The notes under the pieces were generated by a model. The model saw nothing but the letters and a program-made list of their open reading frames with translations, was not told the origin of the DNA and ran no database searches. A DNA stretch of 9,685 nt, from NCBI GenBank assembly GCA_046289925.1, contig JBKBUN010000123.1, positions 1 to 9,685 of the forward strand. Reading direction: 5' to 3'. Numbering within the stretch: position 1 is the stretch's first letter; every line of letters begins with the position of its first letter. Shown here piece by piece: positions 1-5,703 of this stretch. This stretch comes from Acidovorax_G sp046289925 (GTDB taxonomy: Bacteria; Pseudomonadota; Gammaproteobacteria; Burkholderiales; Burkholderiaceae_C). Position numbers and translations under genes: made by a program.

Positions 1-154
1 CTTGGGAATCGTCGGCTGCAAATGGGCCGCAGCGGTCCATTTTTCACCGTCTTTTGGCCCCATAGCTCCACTATGGGGCTGCAAACACGGCGAAAACTGT
101 CCTCGCTGGGGCTCATTTTCGCTTTCGACACCCCAAGTCCGACAGGCTCCTAGG
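1..154 (-). repeat. Interspersed miniature element, copy 1 (left end cut by window)
   Basis: This stretch matches the reverse complement of the complete element at 2751-2932 over nearly its whole length. It starts about 17 bp inside the element and ends at the terminal GGCTCCTAGG (145-154). Relative to copy 2 it lacks about 11 bp near position 20, so the intact copy would be about 171 bp. Its centre is a perfect 9-bp hairpin: GCCCCATAG (57-65), loop CTCCA, CTATGGGGC (71-79). It abuts what looks like the tail of a chemotaxis receptor gene at 155. The left terminus and left target-site duplicate lie outside the window. Confidence 0.8.
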
Positions 155-280
155 CTCAGTGCCCAGGCGCGGCAAGTGGTCGATGCCGTGGCCGTGTTCC
201 GCCTGCGCGCCGCCCTGGCCCCACCGAAAGCGCCTGCTCCGGCCGGCAAGTCCGCGCAAGCCACCCTGGACCACGGCTGA
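155..280 (+). pseudogene. C-terminal tail of a methyl-accepting chemotaxis protein, cut by repeat copy 1
   Basis: The 41 residues before the TGA at 278-280 begin LSAQARQVVDAVAVFRL. This pattern closely resembles the end of the cytoplasmic signalling domain of Burkholderiales methyl-accepting chemotaxis proteins, whose last helix typically ends in (A/S)VAVFRL. A short Ala/Pro-rich extension follows. Chemotaxis receptors are membrane proteins that signal through CheW/CheA; only the distal tail is visible here. The resemblance starts exactly at the edge of repeat copy 1, so the element seems to separate this tail from the receptor body, which would lie left of the window. The same frame is open back to position 2 across the repeat, so an in-frame fusion cannot be excluded. 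If the element made a 5-bp duplication (CTCAG, 155-159), the upstream frame would instead reach a TAG at 63-65. The identification rests on a short segment. Confidence 0.5.
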
Positions 281-398
281 GGCAGCACGGGCAGACCGTC
301 CCGGTCATGGCAGGGCCACCATGTGCCGTGCGCGGCAACGCGTCTTGGCCAAGGCCCAGCCGCATGCCAGAGCTCCATCCACCAACGGGCACCTTGGG

Positions 399-1643
399 TC
401 AGCGCACCGCCCCGCTGGCCTGCAAGGCGGCACATTCGGCCGGTGTGTAGCCCAGGTCCTGCAGCACCGCCAGTGTGTCCTGTCCGAGGGTGGGCGGATC
501 GGATCGCACGCCAGGCCTTTGCCCGCCGATACGCAGCGGCAGCAGGGCTGTGCGGGCCGATTGCCCCGCACGCTCGCCATCGGGCAAAGTGATCTCGGCC
601 AGTCCGCCCGTGGCCTGCAGATGCGGGTCGTCGAACAGTTGTTCGGGCCGCGCAATGGGGGCATAGGGCAGCCCGTGACGTTCAAACCGCTCGGCTATCT
701 CGCTTGCGCAGAATCTGGCCAGCCGCTGGCGCAGATCCGGTATCAGGCTTGGGCGGGCTCGCACCCGGTCGTTGTTCGTGGCCAGCCGAGGATCGGTACG
801 CAGATCGTCGAATCCAAAAGCCTCGCAGAACGTTGTCCACTGCGCGTCGCTGACAGCCGCCAGAAAAATCTGCTCACCATCCTGCACGCTGAACACGTCG
901 TACAGCGCCCAGGAAGAAATGCGCTCCGGCATAGGCGCTGCCGGCTGCCCCGTGACTGCGTACTGCATCATGTGCTGTCCGACGAGAAACACGTTGTTCT
1001 CGAACAGCGCGGAATCGACTTCCTGCCCGCGTCCGGTGATGCCGCGCTGCATCAGCGCGGCCATCGCACCGATGGCGCCAAACATGCCACCCATGATGTC
1101 GTTCACGCTCGCGCCAGCGCGCAGCGGATCGCCGGGCCGGCCTGTCATGTAGGCAAGCCCACCCATCATCTGTACCACCTCATCCAGCGCCGTGCGGTGC
1201 TCGTACGGCCCCGGCAGGAAACCCATGTGGTTGACATAGATGAGCCGGGGGTTCTCTCCGGTCAAGCCCGCGTAGTCCAGCCCGTACTTGGCCATGACCC
1301 CAGGTTTGAAGTTCTGCACCACGACATCGGCCGACAGGGCCAGCCGACGGGCCACCGCCAGGCCCTCGGGGTGGCGCAAATCAAGCGCCACGCTGCGCTT
1401 GTTGCGGTTGAACATCGGAAAGAAGCCCGCCCCTGCCCCCAGCAAATGCCGCGTGCGGTCGCCCTCGATGGGCTCGACCTTGATGACTTCGGCCCCCAGG
1501 TCGCCCAGCACCATGCCGCAGGTCGGCCCCATGACCATGTGGCTGAATTCGACCACGCGCACACCGGCCAGAGGCAGCGCTTGAGCAGCGGCAGCGATGG
1601 GGCGTCGATCAGAATCGGCAGCGGCACGAGAGCAGTCGGTCAT
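399..1643 (-). CDS. CaiB/BaiF family (family III) CoA-transferase
   Basis: The 414-residue protein is a family III acyl-CoA transferase. These enzymes move CoA between carboxylic acids through enzyme-bound anhydride and thioester intermediates on an aspartate. Family signatures are LAGVRVVEFSHMVMGP (25-40), GDLGAEVIKVEP (47-58), a dinucleotide-like CoA-binding core with RNKRSVALDL (80-89), and ALDEVVQMMGG (152-162). Asp154 aligns with the catalytic Asp169 of formyl-CoA transferase. Length is normal for the family (about 380-430). The ATG at 1643 is preferred because AGGA lies 9 bases upstream and homology begins shortly after it. An in-frame ATG at 1730 would add 29 atypical residues with no ribosome site. 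The gene is divergent from an HxlR-like regulator that may control it. Substrate cannot be told from sequence; family members act on oxalate/formate, carnitine, succinate/itaconate and aromatic acids. Confidence 0.9.
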   Translation of the reverse strand: MTDCSRAAADSDRRPIAAAAQALPLAGVRVVEFSHMVMGPTCGMVLGDLGAEVIKVEPIEGDRTRHLLGAGAGFFPMFNRNKRSVALDLRHPEGLAVARRLALSADVVVQNFKPGVMAKYGLDYAGLTGENPRLIYVNHMGFLPGPYEHRTALDEVVQMMGGLAYMTGRPGDPLRAGASVNDIMGGMFGAIGAMAALMQRGITGRGQEVDSALFENNVFLVGQHMMQYAVTGQPAAPMPERISSWALYDVFSVQDGEQIFLAAVSDAQWTTFCEAFGFDDLRTDPRLATNNDRVRARPSLIPDLRQRLARFCASEIAERFERHGLPYAPIARPEQLFDDPHLQATGGLAEITLPDGERAGQSARTALLPLRIGGQRPGVRSDPPTLGQDTLAVLQDLGYTPAECAALQASGAVR

Positions 1644-1734
1644 GGCAAAGAATCCTGAGCGGGCGGGAGCAGGCCGCCCGCAACGCGCTGCAGCAACGTC
1701 GCAGAGATGCAACAAAATGCAGCATATCAACCCT

Positions 1735-1763
1735 TAAATATGCCGCCAGCGTACAGCAAACAA
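1735..1763 (-). promoter_or_regulatory. Candidate sigma70 promoter for the CoA-transferase gene
   Basis: Read on the minus strand, a TTGTTT -35 candidate (1763-1758) is separated by exactly 17 bp from a TATTTA -10 candidate (1740-1735). Transcription would start near 1728, giving a leader of about 85 nt before the ATG at 1643. The match is moderate (4 of 6 for each hexamer) but spacing is ideal and it lies in the AT-richest part of the intergenic region. Confidence 0.4.
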
Positions 1764-1772
1764 GCACGACAA

Positions 1773-1789
1773 GCTACCAAACTTGTAGC
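1773..1789. promoter_or_regulatory. Palindromic candidate operator between divergent genes
   Basis: GCTACCAAACTTGTAGC is an inverted repeat with perfect 5-bp arms (GCTAC/GTAGC) around a 7-bp centre. It overlaps the -35 hexamer proposed for the regulator gene and lies 10 bp upstream of the -35 proposed for the CoA-transferase gene, so one bound dimer could affect both. HxlR/DUF24 regulators bind short palindromes in such divergent regions. Assignment to this regulator is inference. Confidence 0.4.
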
Positions 1790-1811
1790 AAATACGGTTC
1801 CGCGCTATAGT
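1783..1811 (+). promoter_or_regulatory. Candidate sigma70 promoter for the HxlR-like regulator gene
   Basis: TTGTAG (1783-1788), a 17-bp spacer and TATAGT (1806-1811) make a good sigma70-type promoter pointing toward the ATG at 1877. Predicted transcription start is near 1818, giving a leader of about 60 nt. The -35 hexamer overlaps the palindrome at 1773-1789, which is consistent with autoregulation. Confidence 0.55.
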
Positions 1812-1876
1812 CGGCCGCAGGTTCGGGGGCCCTGTGGCTGCCCGGTGACACAACCCCAGCGCCAGGAGAAGCCTGC

Positions 1877-2185
1877 ATGAGCTCCAAGGAAAACGCGGCC
1901 ATCAACCAGCTGTTCGAACGGCTTGAGTGCCGTTACGCACTGCGCGTGCTGTGGGCGCTGCGCGACGGACATCCACAGACGTTCCGCCTGCTGCAAGACA
2001 GCGTGGGCGGCATCACGCCCAACACTCTCAACACCCGTATCAAAGAGCTGCGCGAAATCGGCTTGATCGACCACGGCAGCGACGGCTACACCGTGACCTC
2101 GTCCGGACAAGACCTGCTCAAGCGTCTGAGCGACGTGCAGGCCTTTGCCACGCGCTGGGCATCAGGGCGCGCCCGCGGCAAGTAA
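1877..2185 (+). CDS. HxlR-like winged-helix transcriptional regulator
   Basis: The 102-residue protein has the winged helix-turn-helix layout of HxlR/DUF24 regulators. Helix 1 is LFERLECRYALRVLWALRDG (12-31). The turn-helix region contains ITPNTLNTRIKELREIGLID (46-65), closely resembling the family pattern 'GISpkmLtqRLkeLe..GLi'. The wing is HGSDGYTVTSSGQDLLKRL (66-84). Such proteins act as dimeric DNA-binding repressors or activators, often of a divergent gene. The single Cys18 sits in helix 1, not at the N-terminal position of the redox Cys in YodB-type members, so thiol sensing is not indicated. The start is supported by AGGAGAA (1864-1870) 6 bases before the ATG. It is divergent from the CoA-transferase gene, its likely target. 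MarR family is an alternative, but the short length favours HxlR. Confidence 0.8.
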   Translation: MSSKENAAINQLFERLECRYALRVLWALRDGHPQTFRLLQDSVGGITPNTLNTRIKELREIGLIDHGSDGYTVTSSGQDLLKRLSDVQAFATRWASGRARGK

Positions 2186-2205
2186 GCGCATTGCGCTCCA
2201 ACACG

Positions 2206-2244
2206 GCTTCTGGCTTGGCCTGCTGGGCACCAGAAGCTTTTTTT
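2206..2244 (+). terminator. Intrinsic terminator after the regulator gene
   Basis: GCTTCTGG (2206-2213) pairs perfectly with CCAGAAGC (2230-2237) across a 16-nt loop and is followed at once by seven T residues (2238-2244). It lies 20 nt after the regulator stop codon. It also ends only 20 bp before the FKBP start codon, so it may terminate the regulator transcript or act as an attenuator in the FKBP leader. Confidence 0.85.
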
Positions 2245-2264
2245 CATCCTCGTGAAAGCACACC

Positions 2265-2624
2265 ATGGCAATGATCACCACGGCCTCTGGCCTGCAGTAC
2301 GAAGACACCGTCGTTGGCGAAGGCGCCGAAGCCGCGCGCGGCCAGAACGTATCGGTGCACTACACCGGCTGGCTATACCAGGACGGACAACAGGGCGCAA
2401 AGTTCGATTCAAGCCTGGACCGCCGCACACCGTTCGACTTCCCGCTCGGTGCGGGCATGGTCATCAAAGGGTGGGACGAAGGCGTGCAAGGCATGAAGGT
2501 GGGCGGCAAGCGCACGCTCATCATCCCCGCAGCTCTGGGCTATGGTGCCCGTGGAGCGGGCGGCGTGATCCCGCCGAATGCTACGCTCAAGTTCGAAGTG
2601 GAATTGCTGGCCCTGGGCCGCTGA
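2265..2624 (+). CDS. FKBP-type peptidyl-prolyl cis-trans isomerase
   Basis: This 119-residue protein is a single-domain FKBP, which catalyses cis-trans isomerisation of Xaa-Pro bonds during folding. It resembles human FKBP12 in size. The active-site residues can be placed by alignment from memory: Tyr33 (VHYTGWL), Phe47-Asp48 (KFDSS), Phe57, Val66-Ile67, Trp70 (VIKGW), Tyr93 (LGYGARG) and Phe110. The set looks complete, so the enzyme should be active. No signal peptide or extra dimerisation domain is present, so it is cytoplasmic, unlike FkpA and unlike SlyD, which has a metal-binding tail. The ribosome site is weak (GAAAG before the ATG). No promoter is visible in the 20 bp between the upstream terminator and the start, so transcription probably comes by read-through or from within the regulator gene. 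Confidence 0.93.
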   Translation: MAMITTASGLQYEDTVVGEGAEAARGQNVSVHYTGWLYQDGQQGAKFDSSLDRRTPFDFPLGAGMVIKGWDEGVQGMKVGGKRTLIIPAALGYGARGAGGVIPPNATLKFEVELLALGR

Positions 2625-2641
2625 GCCTCGGCCCCGAAGCG

Positions 2642-2657
2642 GGCGCAACGATGCGCC
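2642..2657. other. Short hairpin downstream of the FKBP gene
   Basis: GGCGCA (2642-2647), loop ACGA, TGCGCC (2652-2657) form a perfect 6-bp stem 17 nt after the FKBP stop codon. There is no T-tract, so it is at best a weak or Rho-assisted 3' end. The rest of 2625-2750 shows no gene or clear signal. Confidence 0.3.
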
Positions 2658-2745
2658 AAGGGCCCACACGCGCCGGACAGGGCACTCACCACCCACCAGC
2701 GGTTTCGGTGCACGGCCACTCCAAGCCGCATCGGCGCAGCAAGCA

Positions 2746-2937
2746 GTCAACCCAGGAGCCTGTCGGACTTGGGGCGTCGAAAGCGAACATGAGCCCCAGC
2801 GAGGACCTTTTTCGCCGTGTTTGCAGCCCTATAGCGGGGCTATGGAGCCCAAAGACGGCGAACAATGAACCGCTGCGGCCCATGGGCCATTGGCATGCAG
2901 CCGACGACTCCCAAGTCCGAAAGGCTCCTGGGGTCAA
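2746..2937. other. 5-bp target-site duplication GTCAA flanking repeat copy 2
   Basis: GTCAA occurs immediately outside both ends of the 182-bp element, at 2746-2750 and 2933-2937. The right copy contains the TGA stop codon (complement of 2934-2936) of the minus-strand hypothetical gene, so insertion occurred at the stop codon and the duplication kept it intact. A 5-bp duplication is typical of DDE transposases of several families. Confidence 0.7.
2751..2932 (+). mobile_element. Complete miniature inverted-repeat element, copy 2 (182 bp)
   Basis: This is the complete copy of the repeat family. The terminal inverted repeats are 23 bp (2751-2773 and 2910-2932), start CCCAGGAGCC, and differ at one position. 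An inner inverted repeat TTCGCCGT/ACGGCGAA (2811-2818, 2855-2862) and a central CTATAGC/GCTATGG region let the whole unit fold into a long imperfect hairpin. It is flanked by GTCAA duplicates. It carries no credible gene, so it must be moved in trans, like a MITE. Copies lie at 1-154 (opposite orientation) and 3504-3546 (fragment). Predicted peptides read across it (such as GACRTWGVESEHE) seem familiar from spurious hypothetical proteins of Comamonadaceae; that is memory, not a search. Confidence 0.85.
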
Positions 2938-3422
2938 GCGAACAGCGCCTTGCGCAGACGCTCGTATTTGGCCTCCCCAACCGCTTCACGGATCTGGGGA
3001 GCAAGCGCAGCCAGCGCTTCGTAGTTCATGGCGCCCTCCACCGCCAGATTCAGCCGGAAGCCCCGCAACCCCAATCCAGCTGTCAACTCTGTCGCCACGG
3101 GGTAGGCATCCTGGAACCGCTGCATCATCGAGCGTCCAGTGTCCTGTTCGCTGCCCGAGGTGGGGGCCGCCACCGCCTCTGCGGCAGGCGCAGGCGCTGG
3201 TGCCGACTCCTGCCCCTGGGGAGCCAGCACGCCAAGATCCAGCATCGCCTGGATGTCGGCCTCCGTGATGCCCATGGCGGCCGTGGCCGCCAGCACGTCG
3301 GCCACTGTGCGCTTGCCGTCAAACAGGATGAAAGCAGAGCGCTGACGCGGTGTGAGCGCGCCGTGCCGGTCTTTGAGCAATTGCTGGCCGGCCGATGTTT
3401 TGACGAGAACCATGGAAGGCAT
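2934..3422 (-). CDS. Conserved hypothetical protein, two-part (N-terminal helical domain, Pro/Ala linker, C-terminal helical domain)
   Basis: The 162-residue product has no function I can name. Residues 1-70 (VLVKTSAGQQLL, LTPRQRSAFILFDGKRTVADVLAAT, MLDLGVLAP) look like a small helical, winged-helix-like domain. Residues 71-95 are an Ala/Pro/Glu-rich linker. Residues 97-162 (MMQRFQDAYPVATEL, GLRGFRLNLAVEGA, EALAALAPQIREAVGEAKYERLRKALF) form a second helical domain. Similar proteins seem to recur in Comamonadaceae, from memory. There is no signal peptide or membrane segment, so it is cytoplasmic. The start is uncertain: ATGs at 3422 and 3413 both lack a clear ribosome site. The open frame continues to 3602, but that extension translates a fragment of the repeat and is unlikely. 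The stop codon lies in the target duplication of repeat copy 2. Confidence 0.7.
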   Translation of the reverse strand: MPSMVLVKTSAGQQLLKDRHGALTPRQRSAFILFDGKRTVADVLAATAAMGITEADIQAMLDLGVLAPQGQESAPAPAPAAEAVAAPTSGSEQDTGRSMMQRFQDAYPVATELTAGLGLRGFRLNLAVEGAMNYEALAALAPQIREAVGEAKYERLRKALFA

Positions 3423-3503
3423 GTGGGGTGCGGATAACAACCGGCTTGTAGATTCGCACAGCCAGCCGAGCGCAACCATCCGGGTAACCCTTAGAAGCCG
3501 GAA

Positions 3504-3546
3504 CTCATGTTCGCTTTCGACGCCCCAAGTCCGACAGGCTCCTGGG
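3504..3546 (-). repeat. Terminal fragment of the interspersed element, copy 3 (43 bp)
   Basis: These 43 bp match the reverse complement of 2751-2793 of the complete copy with no visible difference, ending in the terminal GGCTCCTGGG. The match stops sharply at 3504, and the other terminal repeat is not found nearby, so this is a truncated relic. It lies about 80 bp upstream of the hypothetical gene's start codon and about 70 bp beyond the symporter's stop, between two minus-strand genes. Confidence 0.8.
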
Positions 3547-3574
3547 TCCGTCGCGTACAACACAGTTCCAGGTG

Positions 3575-3611
3575 CAAGCACAGGCCGCACAGGCAGGCGC
3601 ACAGGTGCTTG
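3575..3611. other. Inverted repeat with three GCACAGG copies after the symporter gene
   Basis: CAAGCAC (3575-3581) and GTGCTTG (3605-3611) can form a 7-bp stem five bases beyond the symporter stop codon. Three GCACAGG units (3578-3584, 3587-3593, 3599-3605) fill the loop region. No T-tract follows, so an intrinsic terminator is doubtful, but it is the only structure at this operon's 3' end. Confidence 0.3.
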
Positions 3612-3615
3612 AGCC

Positions 3616-5703
3616 TCAGATCTCGCGGCGGTCGACAGGGAGGTTGCCCGGCCGCGTCAGGTAGCTCACGACCACCGCCACCACCGCGCCGACCGGCACC
3701 CCGAACACACCTGCCGAAATCGGCTGGATACCGAACCACAGCGTGTCTGCGATCCACCACGAAGGCAGACTGCGGAAGGCCGGCGCATGCGAGAGCATGT
3801 AGTACACCGTGACACCCAAGCCGCAAAGCATGCCCGCCACGGCCCCCTGGCGCGTGGTGCCACGCCAGAAGATGCCCAGCACCATCACAGGCACAAAAGC
3901 CGAAGCTGCGAGCGAGAAGGAAGCGGACACCATGGGCAGAATGTCCGACGGCTTGAGCGCCGCCACAAACGCAGCCGACAGCGCCACCGTGAGCAGCGTG
4001 AACTTGGTCAGGATCACACGCTGCTCTGGCGAGGCCTTCCGCGCACGTTCGCGAAAATACAGATCGCGCACGAGGGCGTTGCTGATGGTCAGGAGCAGGC
4101 CATCGGCGGTGGACAGCGCGGCCGCCAGCCCACCCGCGGCCACCAGACCCGACACCACATACGGCAGTCCGCCCATTTCGGGGGTGGCCAGCATGATCAG
4201 GTCGACCCCGAAATGCATTTCACCAAACTGTACGATTCCGTCGCCGTTCACGTCCTCCACCGACAGCAACGATGCGTCCACCCGCGCCCACTGGGCCATC
4301 CAGGCGGGCAAGGCCTCAAAGCTGCTACCCACCAGGTTGTGCAGCACTTCGTACTTCACAAGCGCCGCCAGCGCGGGCGCACTCAAGTAGAGCAACGCAA
4401 TGAAAAACAGCGACCAGCCTACCGATGCACGCGCGGCCGCCACCGTAGGTGCGGTGTAGAAGCGTGTGAGCAGATGCGGCAGCCCGGCTGTGCCCACCAT
4501 CAAGCAGAACATCAGCGCGAGGAAGTTGCGACGGGCCAGTTCGTACTCGGCCTGCTCTTGTGCAGTGCCATCAGGGTCGCCAGCGTAGGCGGTGGCATGG
4601 CGCGGCAGCCCCCCCAAAGGTCGCGCGCGCTCATAGTTCTCGCGCATCTCACGCGTCCAGCGCTCGCGGGCGGTAGCTGCGTCCCGCGGCAGGGAGGCGA
4701 GCTCCCGGCTGGCCGCCACGATCAGGCCCACGTCGGCGTTCTGCGCACGCAGTTGGCGGATGCGTTCGCGCGCGCGCTGGCGCTCCTGTTCTAGTGCGGC
4801 CTCTACGTTCTGCAGGCGCCGCTCGTAATCGCGCGCTCGCTCCAAGTAGGCTTGCACCACCTGGTTCTCCACAGGCGAATCGAGCAGCTGGACCTCAAGG
4901 TCGGCGATCTTGCCGAGCTGGGTGCCATACACCAAGGGGGCCATGGGATTGCCCAGCTGCTTGTACGCCAGCCACGACACTGGGATCAGGAACGCCAGCA
5001 GCAGCACCACATACTGGGCCACCTGCGTCCAGGTGATGGCCCGCATGCCGCCCAGAAACGAGCACAGCAGCACGCCGCCCAGGCCGAGCATGATGCCAAT
5101 CTCGAACTGCACCCCGGTCAGGCGCGAAGCGATCAGGCCCACGCCATAGATCTGCGCCACCACGTAGGTGAACGAGCACAGCACCGCCGCCAGAGCTGCA
5201 ATCACGCGCGGCCAACGGCCACCAAAGCGCACATGGAAGAAATCGGGCACGGTGTAGATCTGCATGGCCCGCAGGTGCGGCGCGATCAGCATGGCCAGAA
5301 GGCAAAAGCCGCCCGTCCAACCCAGCAAATAGGCCAGCCCGCCAGGCTGCCCCGGACTGCCGGAAAAGCCTTGCAGGTAGAGCGCCCCCGACAGGCTGAT
5401 GAACGAGGCCGCGCTCATCCAGTCGGCGGCAGTTGCCATGCCGTTGTAGAACGGCGGGATGCGCCGCCCGGCGACGTAGTACTCCTCCGCATCCGAGGTG
5501 CGGCCGTAGACGCCGATACCGGCGTACACCATCACCGTGAGGAACAGAAAGATCGGACCGATCCAATGGCGCGACAAGCCTTCGTGCTCGGCCCAGGTCA
5601 TGAGCGCCAGGAACGCCAGCACGCCCAGCACATACAGCGCCAGGATGCGGTGCAGCCGTCGCTCGTAGGCCGCTCCAGAGAGTGGGCGGGACGGCTCAGC
5701 CAT
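3616..5703 (-). CDS. Sodium:solute symporter, large subunit (SSF family, VC_2705-like)
   Basis: The 695-residue membrane protein belongs to the SSF family and should couple Na+ entry to uptake of a small, probably carboxylic, solute. Signatures include SDAEEYYVAGRRIPP (70-84), TAADWMSAASFISLSG (91-106), FLGGMRAITWTQVAQ (216-230), GTAGLPHLLTRFYTAP (404-419) and ALSTADGLLLTISNALVRDLYF (529-550), whose Ser/Thr lie in the usual Na2-site region. About 13-15 hydrophobic segments are visible. Two extra loops make it longer than the usual 550-600 residues: a charged coiled-coil stretch (about 268-325, continuing hydrophilic to 393) and an EF-hand-like loop DVNGDGIVQFGE (484-495). Standard SSF topology puts both in the periplasm. 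The ATG at 5703 overlaps the DUF4212 stop by 8 bp (ATGGCTGA), implying translational coupling; an earlier in-frame start at 5766 would lie deep in that gene. The partner gene type marks the two-subunit VC_2705 subfamily. Substrate is unknown; acetate, lactate, pyruvate or similar are guesses from ppsA linkage. Confidence 0.92.
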   Translation of the reverse strand: MAEPSRPLSGAAYERRLHRILALYVLGVLAFLALMTWAEHEGLSRHWIGPIFLFLTVMVYAGIGVYGRTSDAEEYYVAGRRIPPFYNGMATAADWMSAASFISLSGALYLQGFSGSPGQPGGLAYLLGWTGGFCLLAMLIAPHLRAMQIYTVPDFFHVRFGGRWPRVIAALAAVLCSFTYVVAQIYGVGLIASRLTGVQFEIGIMLGLGGVLLCSFLGGMRAITWTQVAQYVVLLLAFLIPVSWLAYKQLGNPMAPLVYGTQLGKIADLEVQLLDSPVENQVVQAYLERARDYERRLQNVEAALEQERQRARERIRQLRAQNADVGLIVAASRELASLPRDAATARERWTREMRENYERARPLGGLPRHATAYAGDPDGTAQEQAEYELARRNFLALMFCLMVGTAGLPHLLTRFYTAPTVAAARASVGWSLFFIALLYLSAPALAALVKYEVLHNLVGSSFEALPAWMAQWARVDASLLSVEDVNGDGIVQFGEMHFGVDLIMLATPEMGGLPYVVSGLVAAGGLAAALSTADGLLLTISNALVRDLYFRERARKASPEQRVILTKFTLLTVALSAAFVAALKPSDILPMVSASFSLAASAFVPVMVLGIFWRGTTRQGAVAGMLCGLGVTVYYMLSHAPAFRSLPSWWIADTLWFGIQPISAGVFGVPVGAVVAVVVSYLTRPGNLPVDRREI

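Noticed and set aside
281..398. Terminator between the convergent chemotaxis-receptor tail and CoA-transferase gene
   Set aside because: Only 4-bp arms (GACC/GGTC) were seen, with no T-tract; nothing else is recognisable in this gap.
159..1658. Long plus-strand open frame opposite the CoA-transferase gene
   Set aside because: Its translation shows no family resemblance and is Arg/His/Pro-rich, as expected for the antisense of a GC-rich gene; the minus strand carries clear CoA-transferase motifs over the same span.
1644..1730. N-terminal extension of the CoA-transferase to an ATG at 1730
   Set aside because: The extra 29 residues are Cys/Arg-rich and atypical, the start would lie almost at the predicted transcript start, and the ATG at 1643 has a ribosome site.
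2252..3268. 338-codon plus-strand open frame spanning the FKBP gene, the repeat and the hypothetical gene
   Set aside because: It overlaps FKBP in another frame and runs through a mobile element; the composition is low-complexity and no motif is seen.
3482..3490. GGGTAACCC as an operator
   Set aside because: Four-base arms are too short to separate from chance, with no supporting promoter.
1..3546. The three repeat copies as a CRISPR array
   Set aside because: They are dispersed over 3.5 kb, inverted relative to each other, of unequal length and have terminal inverted repeats; there is no regular spacing.
3423..3602. N-terminal extension of the hypothetical protein up to 3602
   Set aside because: The added residues translate repeat copy 3 and intergenic sequence, and do not look like part of the protein.
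3787..4794. 335-codon plus-strand open frame inside the symporter gene
   Set aside because: It is antisense to well-supported symporter coding sequence and its translation is His/Arg/Gln-rich without domains.
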